From contig NZ_JACVXA010000035.1 in NCBI RefSeq assembly GCF_014903745.1, positions 1 to 51,712 on the forward strand: a stretch of DNA of 51,712 nt, given 5' to 3'. Below, one piece after another: positions 38,787 through 48,446 of the stretch (the stretch's first letter is position 1; every line of letters begins with the position of its first letter). The notes beneath the pieces were generated by a model that was not told where the DNA came from, searched no databases, and worked only from the letters and a program-made list of their open reading frames with translations. This DNA comes from Mangrovicoccus algicola. Lineage in GTDB: Bacteria; Pseudomonadota; Alphaproteobacteria; Rhodobacterales; Rhodobacteraceae. The translations under genes were made by a program, and so were the position numbers.

Positions 38787-39535
38787 CCGGCCCCGATCCC
38801 GAAATCCCGGCCGGCGGTCTTCAGGTCCGCGGCCTGCGCAAGAGCTATCGCAAGCGCCCCGTCATCCGCGACGTGTCGCTGGAGCTGGACCGCGGCGAGG
38901 TTGTCGCCCTGCTGGGGCCCAACGGCTCGGGCAAGACCACGACCTTCTACGCCATTGCCGGGCTGATCCATGCCGAGGGCGGCGAGGTGCGGCTGGAAGG
39001 GCGCGACGTCACCACCCTGCCCATGTACCGCCGCGCCAAGCTGGGCATCGGCTACCTGCCGCAGGAAGTCTCGATCTTCCGCGGCCTGTCGGTCGAGGAC
39101 AACATCCTGGCGATCCTCGAGATCTCGGAGCCCGACCCGCATACCAGGCGCGAGCGGCTGGAGGAGCTGCTGTCGGAATTCTCGGTCACGCATCTGCGCC
39201 GCTCGCGGGCGCTGGCGCTGTCGGGCGGCGAAAGGCGCCGGGTGGAAATCGCCCGATGCCTCGCGGCCAATCCCCGCTACGTGCTGATGGACGAACCCTT
39301 TGCCGGGGTCGATCCGATCGCGGTGGGCGACATCCGCGCGCTGGTCGCCGATCTGAAGACCCGGGGAATCGGGGTGCTGATCACCGATCACAATGTCCAC
39401 GAGACGCTGCAGATCGTCGACCGCGCCTATATCCTGCACGAGGGCAAGGTGCTGATGAGCGGCTCCGCCGAGGATGTCATCGCCAACGAGAATGTCCGCA
39501 AGGTCTATCTGGGGCAGGGATTCCGCATGTCCTGA
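38783..39535 (+). CDS. lptB: LPS export ABC transporter ATPase LptB
   Basis: A 250-residue ABC ATPase that powers lipopolysaccharide extraction by LptF/LptG. Walker A is LLGPNGSGKTTTFYAIAG, the Q-loop region YLPQEVSIFRGLSVEDN, the signature LSGGERRRVEIARCLA, Walker B YVLMDEPFAGVDPIA and the switch His is in ITDHNVHETL. The QEVSIFR stretch is LptB-specific. A GC-rich stem-loop at 39540-39565 follows directly. Confidence 0.96.
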   Translation: MTGPDPEIPAGGLQVRGLRKSYRKRPVIRDVSLELDRGEVVALLGPNGSGKTTTFYAIAGLIHAEGGEVRLEGRDVTTLPMYRRAKLGIGYLPQEVSIFRGLSVEDNILAILEISEPDPHTRRERLEELLSEFSVTHLRRSRALALSGGERRRVEIARCLAANPRYVLMDEPFAGVDPIAVGDIRALVADLKTRGIGVLITDHNVHETLQIVDRAYILHEGKVLMSGSAEDVIANENVRKVYLGQGFRMS

Positions 39536-39539
39536 CCCT

Positions 39540-39565
39540 CAGGCGGGCGGCGGGCTGCCCGCCTG
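39540..39565 (+). terminator. Stem-loop just after lptB
   Basis: CAGGCGGGC (39540-39548) pairs perfectly with GCCCGCCTG (39557-39565) around an 8-base loop. No T tract follows, so termination may be Rho-dependent or partial. Confidence 0.5.
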
Positions 39566-39614
39566 TCCGGCCCCGGCGAAGAAACTTGCCGGGAACCTCG
39601 ATGCGCGGATAGAG

Positions 39615-39643
39615 TTGACAGACAAAGGTGAGGTGGAGCCAAA
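39615..39643 (+). promoter_or_regulatory. Possible hpf promoter (-35 only clear)
   Basis: A consensus TTGACA at 39615-39620 lies in the lptB-hpf gap. The position 17 bp downstream reads GCCAAA, a poor -10, so the call is weak. Confidence 0.3.
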
Positions 39644-39797
39644 TGGCTGCATGTTCGACGATGCCTATGTCCTCCTGTCGTCTTCCGGCGCCTGTATCGA
39701 GGTCGCAGCGGATGCCCGCTCCCTCAGGCGCAGCCCAATCCCCGGCCCCCCGGTCCTGCACGTGACGGACCCGGCCGGTTCACAGCCCCGAGCATAA
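39633..39797 (+). CDS. Doubtful small ORF between lptB and hpf
   Basis: An open frame from GTG 39633 (or ATG 39651) to 39797 reads protein-like for about 30 residues (MFDDAYVLLSSSGACIEVAA) with a fairly high third-position GC, then turns proline-rich. It ends just before the hpf ribosome site. No family is recognised and there is no clear ribosome site. It occupies the place where many proteobacteria carry rpoN, but bears no resemblance to it. It may be chance. Confidence 0.2.
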   Translation: MEPNGCMFDDAYVLLSSSGACIEVAADARSLRRSPIPGPPVLHVTDPAGSQPRA

Positions 39798-39806
39798 GGA
39801 GGTGTT

Positions 39807-40385
39807 ATGAGATACCAAATCAGCGGGAAGCAGATCGACGTCGGTGACGCGCTTCAGACCCATGTCGAGGAGGCGCTCGACGAGGTCATGACCAAGTACT
39901 CGCAGCGTCCCACCGAGGCGATCCTGACCTTCTCCCGTGACGCGCATGAATTCGTGTGCGAGGCGACGGTGCATCTCTCCACCGGACTGACATCGCAGGC
40001 CAAGGCCAAGGGCACCGAGATCTACGGCGCCTTCGAGGCCTGCCTGGAAAAGCTCGACAAGCAGCTGCGCCGCTACAAGCGCCGCCTGAAGGATCATCAT
40101 GTCAAGCGCGCGGAGCCGGTTGAAGCTTTCGGGGCTTCGTCGTATGTGATCGCCGCCGAAGCGGATGGCGAGGATCTCGAGGAACCCAGCTCGCTTCAGC
40201 CCGTTATCATCGCCGAGATGGAGACGCGCATCCCCTCCATTTCGGTCGGAGAGGCGGTCATGCAGATGGAACTCGTCGGCGCGCCGATCCTGGTGTTTCG
40301 CAACGAGGGCACGAGCGGAGTGAACGTGGTGTATCGCCGGGACGATGGCAACATCGGCTGGATCGATCCCAGCAACACGGTGTGA
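39807..40385 (+). CDS. hpf: Ribosome hibernation promoting factor, long form
   Basis: A 192-residue protein with the N-terminal ribosome-binding domain (RYQISGKQIDVGDALQTHVEEAL, then KQLRRYKRRLKDHH) and the C-terminal dimerisation domain of long HPF (PVIIAEMETRIPSISVGEAVMQMEL, FRNEGTSGVNVVYRRDDGNIGWIDP). Long HPF pairs 70S ribosomes into inactive 100S dimers under starvation. A very strong AAGGAGGTG site precedes the ATG, which suggests high expression. ptsN follows by 31 bp. Confidence 0.95.
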   Translation: MRYQISGKQIDVGDALQTHVEEALDEVMTKYSQRPTEAILTFSRDAHEFVCEATVHLSTGLTSQAKAKGTEIYGAFEACLEKLDKQLRRYKRRLKDHHVKRAEPVEAFGASSYVIAAEADGEDLEEPSSLQPVIIAEMETRIPSISVGEAVMQMELVGAPILVFRNEGTSGVNVVYRRDDGNIGWIDPSNTV

Positions 40386-40416
40386 ACGATCGCGCAGCGC
40401 GCGAGAAAGTGGATAG

Positions 40417-40881
40417 ATGGAACTAGCCTCCCTACTGACACCTGCCGCGGTGAAATCCATCGGCGGGATGACCAGCAAGAAGCGGCTGCTGCAGGAACTG
40501 GCGGAAATTGCCGCCGATTGTTACGGCATCAGTGCCGATGACGCTGTGGAAGCGCTTCAGGATCGCGAATCCATCGGTCCAACCGGCGTGGGAGAGGGTG
40601 TCGCCCTCCCCCATGCCCGCCTGGGCACGCTCAGCAAGGTCTCGGGCGTGTTCCTGCGGCTGGAACGTCCGCTGCCCTTCGATTCCATCGACCGCCAGCC
40701 GGTGGACCTGGTCTTCGCGCTTTTTGCCCCGGACGATTGCGGCGTCGCGCATCTGAAGGCGCTGGCGGCCGTGTCGCGGATCATGCGCAACAGCTCGACC
40801 TGCGCCAAGCTTCGCGCCAATGACGACCCCGACACGCTCTATACCATCCTGACGGACCTGCAGAACACCAAGGCGGCCTGA
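40417..40881 (+). CDS. ptsN: PTS IIA-like nitrogen regulatory protein PtsN
   Basis: A 154-residue EIIA-Ntr. The phosphoacceptor His is in GPTGVGEGVALPHARL, preceded by EALQDRESIG and followed by VDLVFALFAPDD and HLKALAAVSRIM. PtsN regulates potassium uptake, phosphate sensing and stringent response in other proteobacteria according to its phosphorylation. It would be the output of the HPr encoded at 30098. The hpf-ptsN pair is conserved, but rpoN is not present here. Confidence 0.94.
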   Translation: MELASLLTPAAVKSIGGMTSKKRLLQELAEIAADCYGISADDAVEALQDRESIGPTGVGEGVALPHARLGTLSKVSGVFLRLERPLPFDSIDRQPVDLVFALFAPDDCGVAHLKALAAVSRIMRNSSTCAKLRANDDPDTLYTILTDLQNTKAA

Positions 40882-40939
40882 GCCCCGACGGGACGGTCCC
40901 GGCCGGGTTCCGCGCGGCCGCGCAACGGTACCCCACACG

Positions 40940-40968
40940 AAAAAGGCGCCGCCCCGAAGGACGGCGCC
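40940..40968 (-). terminator. Rho-independent terminator of galU, likely bidirectional
   Basis: On the minus strand GGCGCCG and CGGCGCC flank a CC-TTCG-GG tip, followed by five T. It lies between the convergent ptsN and galU genes. Confidence 0.87.
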
Positions 40969-40998
40969 CGGATCAGCGGGTCGCGGCGGCGGCGCCTG

Positions 40999-41889
40999 TC
41001 ACTCGGCGGCGAGGCGTTCGCCCACGAAATCCTGCAGGAAGGACGTGAATTCGTCGCGCAGGTCGTCGCGTTCCATCCCGAAGGCCACGGTCGCCTGCAG
41101 ATACCCCGCCTTGGAGCCGCAATCGTAGCGCTCCCCGCGGAAGCGGTAGCCATAGACGCCGCTGCCCTCGATCTCCTCGGCGATCGCGTCGGTCAGCTGG
41201 ATCTCTCCGCCCGCGCCGATCTTCATCTCGTCGAGATTGTTCAGCACGGAGGGATCGAGAATGTAGCGGCCGATCACCGCCAGGTTGGAAGGGGCCTCTT
41301 CCTGCTTGGGCTTCTCGACCATGCCGGAAACCTTCACCATGTGGCCCATGTCCTCCTTGATGGCGAGCGTGCCGTAGGACGAGATCTTGTCCATCGGGAC
41401 TTCCATCGCGGCGACCATGTTGCCGCCGACTTCCTCATAGGCCTCGACCATCTGCGCCAGGCAGGACTTGTCGGACTTGATGACGTCATCGGGCAGGATC
41501 ACGGCGAAGGGCTCGCCGCCGATCAGGCGCCGCGCGCACCAGACCGCATGGCCCAGGCCCAGGGCCTCGCGCTGGCGGACATAGGCGATGGCACCGCTTT
41601 CCATGTCCGTGCGCTTGAGCTGGTCCAGAAGCGCGGTCTTGCCCTTGCGCTGGAGCGTCGCCTCAAGCTGGGGCGCGCCGTCGAAATAATCCTCCAGCGC
41701 GGACTTCCCGCGCGAGGTCACGAAGATGAATTCCTCGATCCCCGCATCGCGGGCCTCGTCGATCGCGTACTGGATCAGCGGCTGATCGACCAGCGTCATG
41801 ATTTCCTTGGGGATCGACTTGGTGGCGGGCAGGAACCGCGTCCCCATCCCGGCAACAGGGAAAATGGCTTTGGTTACCTTGTGTTTCAT
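40999..41889 (-). CDS. galU: UTP-glucose-1-phosphate uridylyltransferase
   Basis: GalU makes UDP-glucose for exopolysaccharide, LPS core and glycolipids. The 296-residue enzyme has the nucleotide-binding FPVAGMGTRFLPATKSIPKEI, the metal region FAVILPDDVI and the later VEKPKQEEAPSNLAVIGRYIL. ATG 41889 (MKHKVTKAIFP) is preferred; a GTG ten codons upstream would add a Lys-rich tail not seen in the family. It is a single-gene unit with its own terminator. Confidence 0.96.
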   Translation of the reverse strand: MKHKVTKAIFPVAGMGTRFLPATKSIPKEIMTLVDQPLIQYAIDEARDAGIEEFIFVTSRGKSALEDYFDGAPQLEATLQRKGKTALLDQLKRTDMESGAIAYVRQREALGLGHAVWCARRLIGGEPFAVILPDDVIKSDKSCLAQMVEAYEEVGGNMVAAMEVPMDKISSYGTLAIKEDMGHMVKVSGMVEKPKQEEAPSNLAVIGRYILDPSVLNNLDEMKIGAGGEIQLTDAIAEEIEGSGVYGYRFRGERYDCGSKAGYLQATVAFGMERDDLRDEFTSFLQDFVGERLAAE

Positions 41890-42059
41890 GACCTTGCCCT
41901 TGCTCTTCAATTTACGCACTCCGGACGGGAACGCCGGTATCGGCTGTTCGTTCCGTCCCCACTGAAATTATCGTGAAAGAACTCCCGGCGGGAGACAACT
42001 CCTTTGCGGTCCGGCCCCCCAGACTGCCGCTAATTCGGCAGGAGGCTGCCGGAATTCTA

Positions 42060-42860
42060 TCATGCGCCGGGCTGCGCCGCCAGCATCGCCTCGATTCGCG
42101 CCACATCCGAGGGATTGTTCAGCTCCCAGAACTGGCGGCCGCGGGCCTCCACCTCGACGCACAGGACCGGATGGCCGTTCTCCATGAAGCGCAGCTGCTC
42201 CAGCCCCTCCAGCGTTTCCAGCGTCCCGACCGGCAGGCGGCCATAGGCTTCCAGCGCCGCGGGGCGGTAGGCATAGACGCCGACATGGTGGAAAACCGGG
42301 GTCTCCGGCCCGTCCGTCGGCACCGCATCGGAATAGGGAATCACTTCCTTGGAGAAGTACAGCGCCATGCGGTCGGCGCGGAACACCGCCGTGGTGCCGC
42401 CGACGCGCCCGGCCTTGCGGTCCTCGCGGAACCCGGCCAGCGCCGCGCCGTCGCAGCGCAGCACCGGCGTGGCCACCTCGGCCGCGGGCGTATCCGAAAG
42501 CCCCGCGATCAGGTCCTCGACGAACCAGGCCGGGGTCAGCGGCGCATCGCCCTGCAGGTTCACGACGATGTCGTAGCCGCCGCCCAGCACCGCCAGCGCC
42601 TCGGCGCAGCGTTCCGTGCCGTTGCGGCAGGATTCGGAGGTCATCACCACCTCGGCCCCGAAAGCCTCCGCATGGGTGCGGATCCGGTCGTCATCGGTGG
42701 CGACGACGACACGGTCGACGCCCCGGACCGCCATGGCGGCGTCCCAGGACCGCCGGATCAGGCTTTTCGCCACCCCGTCTGCATCCCTGAGCTCGACCAG
42801 GGGTTTTCCGGGATAGCGGGTCGACGCATAGCGCGCCGGGATGATGATGATGGAGGTCAT
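42060..42860 (-). CDS. kdsB: 3-deoxy-manno-octulosonate cytidylyltransferase
   Basis: KdsB activates Kdo to CMP-Kdo for lipopolysaccharide. The 266-residue enzyme has IIPARYASTRYPGKPL at the N-terminus, VVVATDD, SCRNGTERCAEAL, VVNLQGDAPL and HVGVYAYRPAALEAY. It starts directly after the cysQ stop, so the two are co-transcribed with cysQ first. A small stem-loop (CGGCAG and CTGCCG, 42036-42051) lies 9 bases after its stop. Confidence 0.95.
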   Translation of the reverse strand: MTSIIIIPARYASTRYPGKPLVELRDADGVAKSLIRRSWDAAMAVRGVDRVVVATDDDRIRTHAEAFGAEVVMTSESCRNGTERCAEALAVLGGGYDIVVNLQGDAPLTPAWFVEDLIAGLSDTPAAEVATPVLRCDGAALAGFREDRKAGRVGGTTAVFRADRMALYFSKEVIPYSDAVPTDGPETPVFHHVGVYAYRPAALEAYGRLPVGTLETLEGLEQLRFMENGHPVLCVEVEARGRQFWELNNPSDVARIEAMLAAQPGA

Positions 42861-43655
42861 TCAGGCCTGCTGAAGTTCGATCCCCGGCGCGTAAGCGATG
42901 AAGAACGGGTTGGCGTAATCCGCCTTGCCATAACGCAGCGGCGTGTGATCGTCAAAGCGCACGACCTCGCCCCCGGCCCCGGCCAGGACGGCATGGCCCG
43001 CCGCCGTGTCCCATTCCATCGTGCGGCCCAGCCGCGGATACAGATCCGCCTCGCCGGTCGCCACCAGGCAGAATTTCAGCGAGGATCCCGCGCTCTTCAT
43101 GTCATCGACGCTGTACTTGCCGATATAGTCGTCGGTGGCCTGGTCGCGATGCGATTTCGACGCCACCACCCGCAGCGCCCCGGTGTCGGGAGCCGAGACG
43201 GACATGGTGACGACCGTGCCCGCGGCGTCGAGCCGGGCATCGGCCTCCTCCACGGACTGGCCGTCGGCGCGCGTGTAGAACAGCCGGTCCTTCGCCGGCG
43301 CATAGACCACGCCGCGCACCGGGATGCCGTCTTCGACATAGGCGATGTTCACGGTGAAATCGCCGCGGCGCTTGATGAATTCCTTGGTGCCGTCCAGCGG
43401 GTCGACGATCAGGAAGCTGGCGGCCGACTCTCCATGGGTGGCGGCCTGCTCCTCGGTGACCAGCAGCACGTCGGGGAAGGCCGCGCGCAGACCGGCCGAG
43501 ATATGCGCATCCGCCGCCTTGTCGGCCTTGGTCACCGGGCTGTCGTCATCCTTGGCCTCGACCGAGAAATCATCCTCGCCATAGATCCCCATGATGATCT
43601 CGCCCGCTTCCAGCGCGAGCCTGCGCATCACCACTTCAAGCTTGCCGTAATCCAT
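42861..43655 (-). CDS. cysQ: 3'(2'),5'-bisphosphate nucleotidase CysQ
   Basis: CysQ hydrolyses 3'-phosphoadenosine 5'-phosphate, a by-product of sulfate assimilation and sulfation. The 264-residue inositol-monophosphatase-fold enzyme has the metal sites in DDSPVTKADKAADAHI, LLVTEEQAA, FLIVDPLDGTKEFIKRRGDF and MEWDTAAGHAVLAGAGG. ATG 43655 has GGAG about 11 bases upstream; an ATG six codons earlier is possible. Confidence 0.94.
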   Translation of the reverse strand: MDYGKLEVVMRRLALEAGEIIMGIYGEDDFSVEAKDDDSPVTKADKAADAHISAGLRAAFPDVLLVTEEQAATHGESAASFLIVDPLDGTKEFIKRRGDFTVNIAYVEDGIPVRGVVYAPAKDRLFYTRADGQSVEEADARLDAAGTVVTMSVSAPDTGALRVVASKSHRDQATDDYIGKYSVDDMKSAGSSLKFCLVATGEADLYPRLGRTMEWDTAAGHAVLAGAGGEVVRFDDHTPLRYGKADYANPFFIAYAPGIELQQA

Positions 43656-43841
43656 ATCCGTCACTCTCCACATGCACAGGCCTGTTCGTTTCGGCGAAGC
43701 TAGCCGCGGATGCGCCGCGGCGGCAAGGCGGCAGGCACGACAGGGACGACTGGTCGCGGCGCGCCGCGGATGGCCAGCCCCGCGCGCTGCGGCTATGGTG
43801 ACCCGGCCCGGCAGCTGCCGGCAGATCCCCGGACCCGTGCC

Positions 43842-44453
43842 ATGACCAAGACCCTCTGTGTGTTCCTGCTGGCGCTGGCGTCGGCCTTCATCTTCCCGCC
43901 CGCCCGCGCGGAAGGGCGGCTGCCGGCCCGCCATCGGCTCGCGGCCGAGACAGTGCTGCGTGCCGCGCCGGATGCCGCGGCCCCCGAGGCCGGTCTCGCC
44001 CAGGCCGGCAAGGACCTGGAGATACTCGGCTTTTCCGAGGATGGACTGTGGGCCGAGGCCGGGCGCGGCGCCGGGGTGGCCTGGCTGCCCGCCGCCGGGC
44101 TGACCCGGCTGCAGCCGCCTGCCGACGAAGGCCTGCCGATGCGCTGCTACGGCACCGAACCCTTCTGGGGGCTGAACATGCCATCGGCCTTCTTCGCCGA
44201 GTTCGAGCGCCCCGAGCATCCCGAGGCGCCGCTTCAGATCACCGGATCGGACGCGGCCACGGGACCGGGGGGGCATACCCGCCTGTGGACCTTCGTCGGC
44301 GAGGAGCTGCGCGGCCACCTGGCGGTGCGCAACGAGGCCTGCTCCGACGGGATGAGCGACCGGCATTTCGGGCTTTCGGCGGTGCTGTCCCTGGCCGAAA
44401 CCGCGGGTGCGGTGCATCTGCGGCTGGGCTGCTGCGCGCTATCGGCGCCGTGA
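43842..44453 (+). CDS. Secreted protein with SH3-like and COG3650-type C-terminal domain
   Basis: A 203-residue protein with a signal peptide (TLCVFLLALASAFIFPPARA). Residues 30-90 resemble a bacterial SH3-like domain (AETVLRAAPD, ILGFSEDGLWAEAG, VAWLPAAGL). From residue 100, RCYGTEPFWGLNM and EACSDGMSDRHFGLSAVL match a small periplasmic domain known from COG3650-type proteins, with paired cysteines (RCYG, EACSD, LGCCAL). The function is unknown. It diverges from cysQ and converges with alkB, 10 bp apart. Confidence 0.75.
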   Translation: MTKTLCVFLLALASAFIFPPARAEGRLPARHRLAAETVLRAAPDAAAPEAGLAQAGKDLEILGFSEDGLWAEAGRGAGVAWLPAAGLTRLQPPADEGLPMRCYGTEPFWGLNMPSAFFAEFERPEHPEAPLQITGSDAATGPGGHTRLWTFVGEELRGHLAVRNEACSDGMSDRHFGLSAVLSLAETAGAVHLRLGCCALSAP

Positions 44454-44463
44454 CCCCGCGCGG

Positions 44464-45063
44464 CTAGCTCACCACCCGCAGCGTCAGGTTCAGCCGCCCG
44501 CCCTGCGCCAGCAGCCCCGAGGAGCCGAAGCGGATCCGGTCCACCCCGTGACGCGCCAGCCGGCCGGGACCGGCCAGGACCGCGACATCGCCCGATTTCA
44601 GCCAGACCGAGCGCGTCGGCCCGCCGGGGCCGGATCCGCCCACCCGGAACAGCCCGTCATCGCCGAGGCTCAGGCTGACGACCGGCTGGGTGAAATCGGC
44701 CTCGTCGCGGTCCTGGTGCAGCCCCATCCGCGCGCCCTCGCCGTAGAAATTCACCAGGCAGCTCTCGGGATCGCGCGCCCCCGCCCCGGCAAAGCGGCGC
44801 CAAAGATCCATCACGGATTCCGGGATGGCCGGCCAGGGCCGCCCCGTCGCCGGATGACAGCGTTCATAGCGGTAGCCGCGCCGGTCGCTGACCCAGCCCC
44901 ATGCCCCGCAGGAGGTCATGCGCACCGACATCTGTCGGCCCCGCGCCGTCTCGGGATGGAAAAGCGGCGCCTCCGCCACGACCTGCCGCACCGCCGCGAC
45001 CATCGCCTCTTGCGCGGCGCGATCCAGCGCGGCAGTGAAAATCCCCACATCGCCGAGTTCCAT
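44464..45063 (-). CDS. alkB: Alkylated DNA repair dioxygenase AlkB
   Basis: AlkB removes methyl groups from 1-methyladenine and 3-methylcytosine by oxidation with iron(II) and 2-oxoglutarate. The 199-residue protein has the HxD motif in NFYGEGARMGLHQDRDEAD, the distal His in RLARHGVDRI and the 2-oxoglutarate-binding Arg in RLNLTLRVV. ARGRQMSVRMTSCGAWGW is the substrate lid region. The length is normal. It diverges from dnaK. Confidence 0.94.
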   Translation of the reverse strand: MELGDVGIFTAALDRAAQEAMVAAVRQVVAEAPLFHPETARGRQMSVRMTSCGAWGWVSDRRGYRYERCHPATGRPWPAIPESVMDLWRRFAGAGARDPESCLVNFYGEGARMGLHQDRDEADFTQPVVSLSLGDDGLFRVGGSGPGGPTRSVWLKSGDVAVLAGPGRLARHGVDRIRFGSSGLLAQGGRLNLTLRVVS

Positions 45064-45116
45064 GAAACCCTCCCTTTACCGCGCCCGGGTGATGCAGAAT
45101 CCTGTCGGGCAGATCG

Positions 45117-45145
45117 CTTGCAGCATCAGGGACACCTCCCTATAT
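45117..45145 (+). promoter_or_regulatory. Heat-shock (RpoH) promoter of dnaK
   Basis: CTTGCAG (45117-45123) and CCCTATAT (45138-45145) are 14 bp apart, matching the sigma-32 pattern CTTGAAA then CCCCATAT. It lies about 130 bp upstream of dnaK. Confidence 0.7.
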
Positions 45146-45276
45146 ACCCGTCAATCGACCCCCGATGCACGGTTGCGTGACCAATATCCGGGCACGGGGG
45201 CCGGAACTATCAGGGATCGGGGATCGGCGCCTTGACGGGCCAGCCCCGCACATCGCCAGAGAAGAGGTAAGACAGC

Positions 45277-47208
45277 ATGGCTAAAGTCATCGGTATCGAC
45301 CTGGGGACCACCAATTCCTGCGTGGCCATCATGGACGGCTCCCAGGCCCGCGTGATCGAGAATGCGGAAGGGGCGCGGACGACCCCCTCGATCGTCGCTT
45401 TCACCGAAAGCGAACGTCTCGTCGGCCAGCCGGCCAAGCGCCAGGCGGTCACCAATCCGGAAGCGACCATCTTCGCCGTGAAGCGCCTGATCGGGCGCCG
45501 CGTGACGGATGCCGAGGTCACCAAGGACAAGAACATCGTCCCCTATTCCATCATCGACGGCGGCAATGGCGACGCCTGGGTGGAAGCGCGCGGCGACAAG
45601 TACTCGCCCTCCCAGATTTCCGCCTTCATCCTGCAGAAGATGAAGGAAACCGCCGAGTCCTATCTCGGCGAGCAGGTGACCCAGGCGGTCATCACCGTCC
45701 CGGCCTATTTCAACGACGCGCAGCGCCAGGCGACCAAGGATGCCGGCAAGATCGCGGGCCTCGAAGTGCTGCGGATCATCAACGAGCCGACCGCGGCCGC
45801 GCTGGCCTATGGCCTGGACAAGAAGGAAAGCAAGACGATCGCGGTCTATGACCTCGGCGGCGGCACCTTCGACGTCACCATCCTGGAAATCGATGACGGC
45901 CTGTTCGAGGTGAAATCGACCAACGGGGACACGTTCCTCGGCGGCGAGGACTTCGACATGCGCATCGTCCAGTACCTGGCCGACGAGTTCAAGAAAGAGC
46001 ACGGCGTCGACCTGACCAAGGACAAGATGGCGCTGCAGCGGCTGAAGGAAGCCGCCGAGAAGGCCAAGATCGAGCTTTCCTCCAGCCAGCAGACCGAGAT
46101 CAACCAGCCGTTCATCTCGATGTCGCCCAATGGCGGCCAGCCGCTGCACATGGTCATGAAACTGACCCGCGCCAAGCTGGAATCGCTGGTCGGCGACCTG
46201 ATCAAGAACTCGATGAAGCCTTGCCAGGCGGCGCTCAAGGATGCCGGTCTGTCGACCTCCGATATCGACGAGGTCGTCCTGGTCGGCGGCATGACCCGCA
46301 TGCCGAGGGTCATCGAGGAAGTGACCAAGTTCTTCGGCAAGGAGCCGCACAAGGGCGTGAACCCCGACGAGGTCGTGGCCATGGGCGCCGCGATCCAGGC
46401 CGGCGTTCTGCAGGGCGACGTGAAGGACGTGGTCCTTCTGGACGTCACGCCGCTGTCGCTGGGCATCGAGACCTTGGGCGGCGTCTTCACCCGGCTGATC
46501 GACCGCAACACGACCATCCCGACCAAGAAGTCGCAGATCTTCTCCACCGCCGAGGACAACCAGAACGCGGTGACGATCCGGGTCTTCCAGGGCGAGCGCG
46601 AAATGGCGGCCGACAACAAGATGCTCGGCCAGTTCAACCTGGAGAACATCCCGCCGGCCCCGCGCGGCCTGCCCCAGATCGAGGTGACCTTCGACATCGA
46701 CGCCAACGGCATCGTGCACGTGACGGCGAAGGACAAGGGCACCGGCAAGGAGCAGAAGATCACCATCCAGGCCTCCGGCGGCCTGTCGGATGACGAGATC
46801 GAGCAGATGGTGCGCGACGCCGAGGCGAATGCCGAGGCCGACAAGTCCCGCAAGGACCTGGTCGAGGCCACCAACCAGGCCGAGAGCCTCATCCATTCGA
46901 CCAAGCGGTCGCTGGAAGAGCATTCCGACAAGGTCGACCCGACCACGGTCGAGGCGATCGAGCTGGCGATCAGCGCGCTGGAGGATGTCATGGGCTCCGG
47001 GGATGCCGGCAAGATCCGCTCGGGCATCCAGAACGTGACCGAGGCCTCCATGAAGCTCGGCGAGGCGATCTATCGCGCCCAGCAGGCGGATGGCAAGGAA
47101 GGCGAGGCCGATTTCGACCCCGAAGCCTCCGGCACCGAGCGTGACGCATCCGACGAGGATATCGTCGATGCCGATTTCGAGGATCTCGGCGAGGACAAGC
47201 GGTCCTAA
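45277..47208 (+). CDS. dnaK: Chaperone protein DnaK (Hsp70)
   Basis: DnaK binds exposed hydrophobic segments of unfolded proteins in an ATP-driven cycle with DnaJ and GrpE. The 643-residue protein has [14 protein letters not shown], the phosphate-2 loop [29 protein letters not shown], the linker [16 protein letters not shown] and a C-terminal acidic tail ([15 protein letters not shown]). The ribosome site AGAGGTAAG precedes the ATG. It is followed by dnaJ after 75 bp. Confidence 0.98.
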   Translation: MAKVIGIDLGTTNSCVAIMDGSQARVIENAEGARTTPSIVAFTESERLVGQPAKRQAVTNPEATIFAVKRLIGRRVTDAEVTKDKNIVPYSIIDGGNGDAWVEARGDKYSPSQISAFILQKMKETAESYLGEQVTQAVITVPAYFNDAQRQATKDAGKIAGLEVLRIINEPTAAALAYGLDKKESKTIAVYDLGGGTFDVTILEIDDGLFEVKSTNGDTFLGGEDFDMRIVQYLADEFKKEHGVDLTKDKMALQRLKEAAEKAKIELSSSQQTEINQPFISMSPNGGQPLHMVMKLTRAKLESLVGDLIKNSMKPCQAALKDAGLSTSDIDEVVLVGGMTRMPRVIEEVTKFFGKEPHKGVNPDEVVAMGAAIQAGVLQGDVKDVVLLDVTPLSLGIETLGGVFTRLIDRNTTIPTKKSQIFSTAEDNQNAVTIRVFQGEREMAADNKMLGQFNLENIPPAPRGLPQIEVTFDIDANGIVHVTAKDKGTGKEQKITIQASGGLSDDEIEQMVRDAEANAEADKSRKDLVEATNQAESLIHSTKRSLEEHSDKVDPTTVEAIELAISALEDVMGSGDAGKIRSGIQNVTEASMKLGEAIYRAQQADGKEGEADFDPEASGTERDASDEDIVDADFEDLGEDKRS

Positions 47209-47283
47209 GCCGCCATCCTTCTTCCTGGAACCGGTCCGGCCCGCCGGGCCGGTTCCGCGCGTTTTCGAGAGGGATAGAAGCCC

Positions 47284-48444
47284 ATGGCGAAACGAGATTA
47301 CTACGATGTCCTGGGGGTCGCCCGGGGGGCCTCCGCGGAGGAGATCAAGAAGGCCTATCGCAAGAAGGCCAAGGAACATCACCCCGACCGCAATGCCGAC
47401 AACCCCGACTCGGAGGCCCGCTTCAAGGAAGCGAACGAGGCCTACGAGGTCCTGAAGGATGCCGACAAGAAGGCCGCCTATGACCGGTTCGGCCATGCCG
47501 CCTTCGAAGGCGGGATGGGCGGGGGCGGGGGCCGTCCGGGCGGTCCGGGGGCGGGCAATGCCGATTTCGCCTCCGCCTTCTCCGACGTGTTCGACGACCT
47601 GTTCGGCGATTTCATGGGCCAGCAGCGCGGCGGCGGCGGCGGCCGCAGGCAGCGCGCCGTGCGCGGCGCGGACCTGCGCTACAACCTGCGCGTCTCGCTG
47701 GAGGATGCCTATCGCGGGCTGCAGAAGACCATCACCGTGCCCACGGCCGTGCCCTGCGGCGTGTGCAGCGGCACCGGGGCCGAGGGCGGCGCCGAGCCGG
47801 TCAACTGCCCGACCTGCAACGGCATGGGCAAGGTCCGCGCGCAGCAGGGGTTCTTCACCGTCGAACGTTCCTGCCCGACCTGCGGCGGCGTCGGCCAGAT
47901 CATCAAGAATCCCTGCAAGGCCTGCCACGGCCAGGGCCGGGTGGAGAAGGAGAAGGCCCTCTCGGTCAACATCCCCGCAGGGGTGGAGACCGGGACCCGC
48001 ATCCGTCTGGCCGGCGAGGGCGAGGCAGGGCTGCGCGGCGGTCCGACCGGCGATCTCTACATCTTCATCGAAGTGGCCGATCACCCGATCTTCCTGCGCG
48101 AGGGCACCAACCTGGCCTGCCGCGTGCCGGTCTCGATGATCACCGCCGCGCTTGGCGGGGATATCGAGGTGCCGACCATCGATGGCGGGCGCTCGCGGGT
48201 GAAGGTCCCCGCCGGCAGCCAGTCAGGCCGGCAGATGCGCCTGCGCGGCAAGGGCATGCCCGCCCTGCGCGGCGGTGCGGCCGGCGACATGTTCATCGAG
48301 ATGGTGGTGGAGACCCCGGTCAACCTGACCTCCAAGCAGAAGGACCTGCTGCGGGAGTTCGAGCGGCTGAGCGAGGACAACAACCCGCAGGCCAACAGCT
48401 TCTTCGATTCCGTCCGCAACTTCTGGGACAGCATGAAGGGCTGA
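47284..48444 (+). CDS. dnaJ: Chaperone protein DnaJ
   Basis: DnaJ delivers substrates to DnaK and stimulates its ATPase. The 386-residue protein has the J-domain with HPD ([10 protein letters not shown]), a Gly-rich linker, four zinc-binding CxxCxGxG repeats ([32 protein letters not shown]), and the C-terminal substrate domain ([20 protein letters not shown]). A strong terminator follows its stop. Confidence 0.98.
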   Translation: MAKRDYYDVLGVARGASAEEIKKAYRKKAKEHHPDRNADNPDSEARFKEANEAYEVLKDADKKAAYDRFGHAAFEGGMGGGGGRPGGPGAGNADFASAFSDVFDDLFGDFMGQQRGGGGGRRQRAVRGADLRYNLRVSLEDAYRGLQKTITVPTAVPCGVCSGTGAEGGAEPVNCPTCNGMGKVRAQQGFFTVERSCPTCGGVGQIIKNPCKACHGQGRVEKEKALSVNIPAGVETGTRIRLAGEGEAGLRGGPTGDLYIFIEVADHPIFLREGTNLACRVPVSMITAALGGDIEVPTIDGGRSRVKVPAGSQSGRQMRLRGKGMPALRGGAAGDMFIEMVVETPVNLTSKQKDLLREFERLSEDNNPQANSFFDSVRNFWDSMKG

Positions 48445-48446
48445 AC

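Noticed and set aside
39643-39771. Small frame MAACSTMPMSSCRLP between lptB and hpf
   Set aside because: It has GGAG at a fair distance, but low third-position GC and no continuity; the overlapping frame at 39633 looks more coding-like, and both are doubtful.
42036-42051. Terminator after kdsB
   Set aside because: CGGCAG and CTGCCG form a 6-bp stem with a 4-base loop but no T tract, too weak to call alone.
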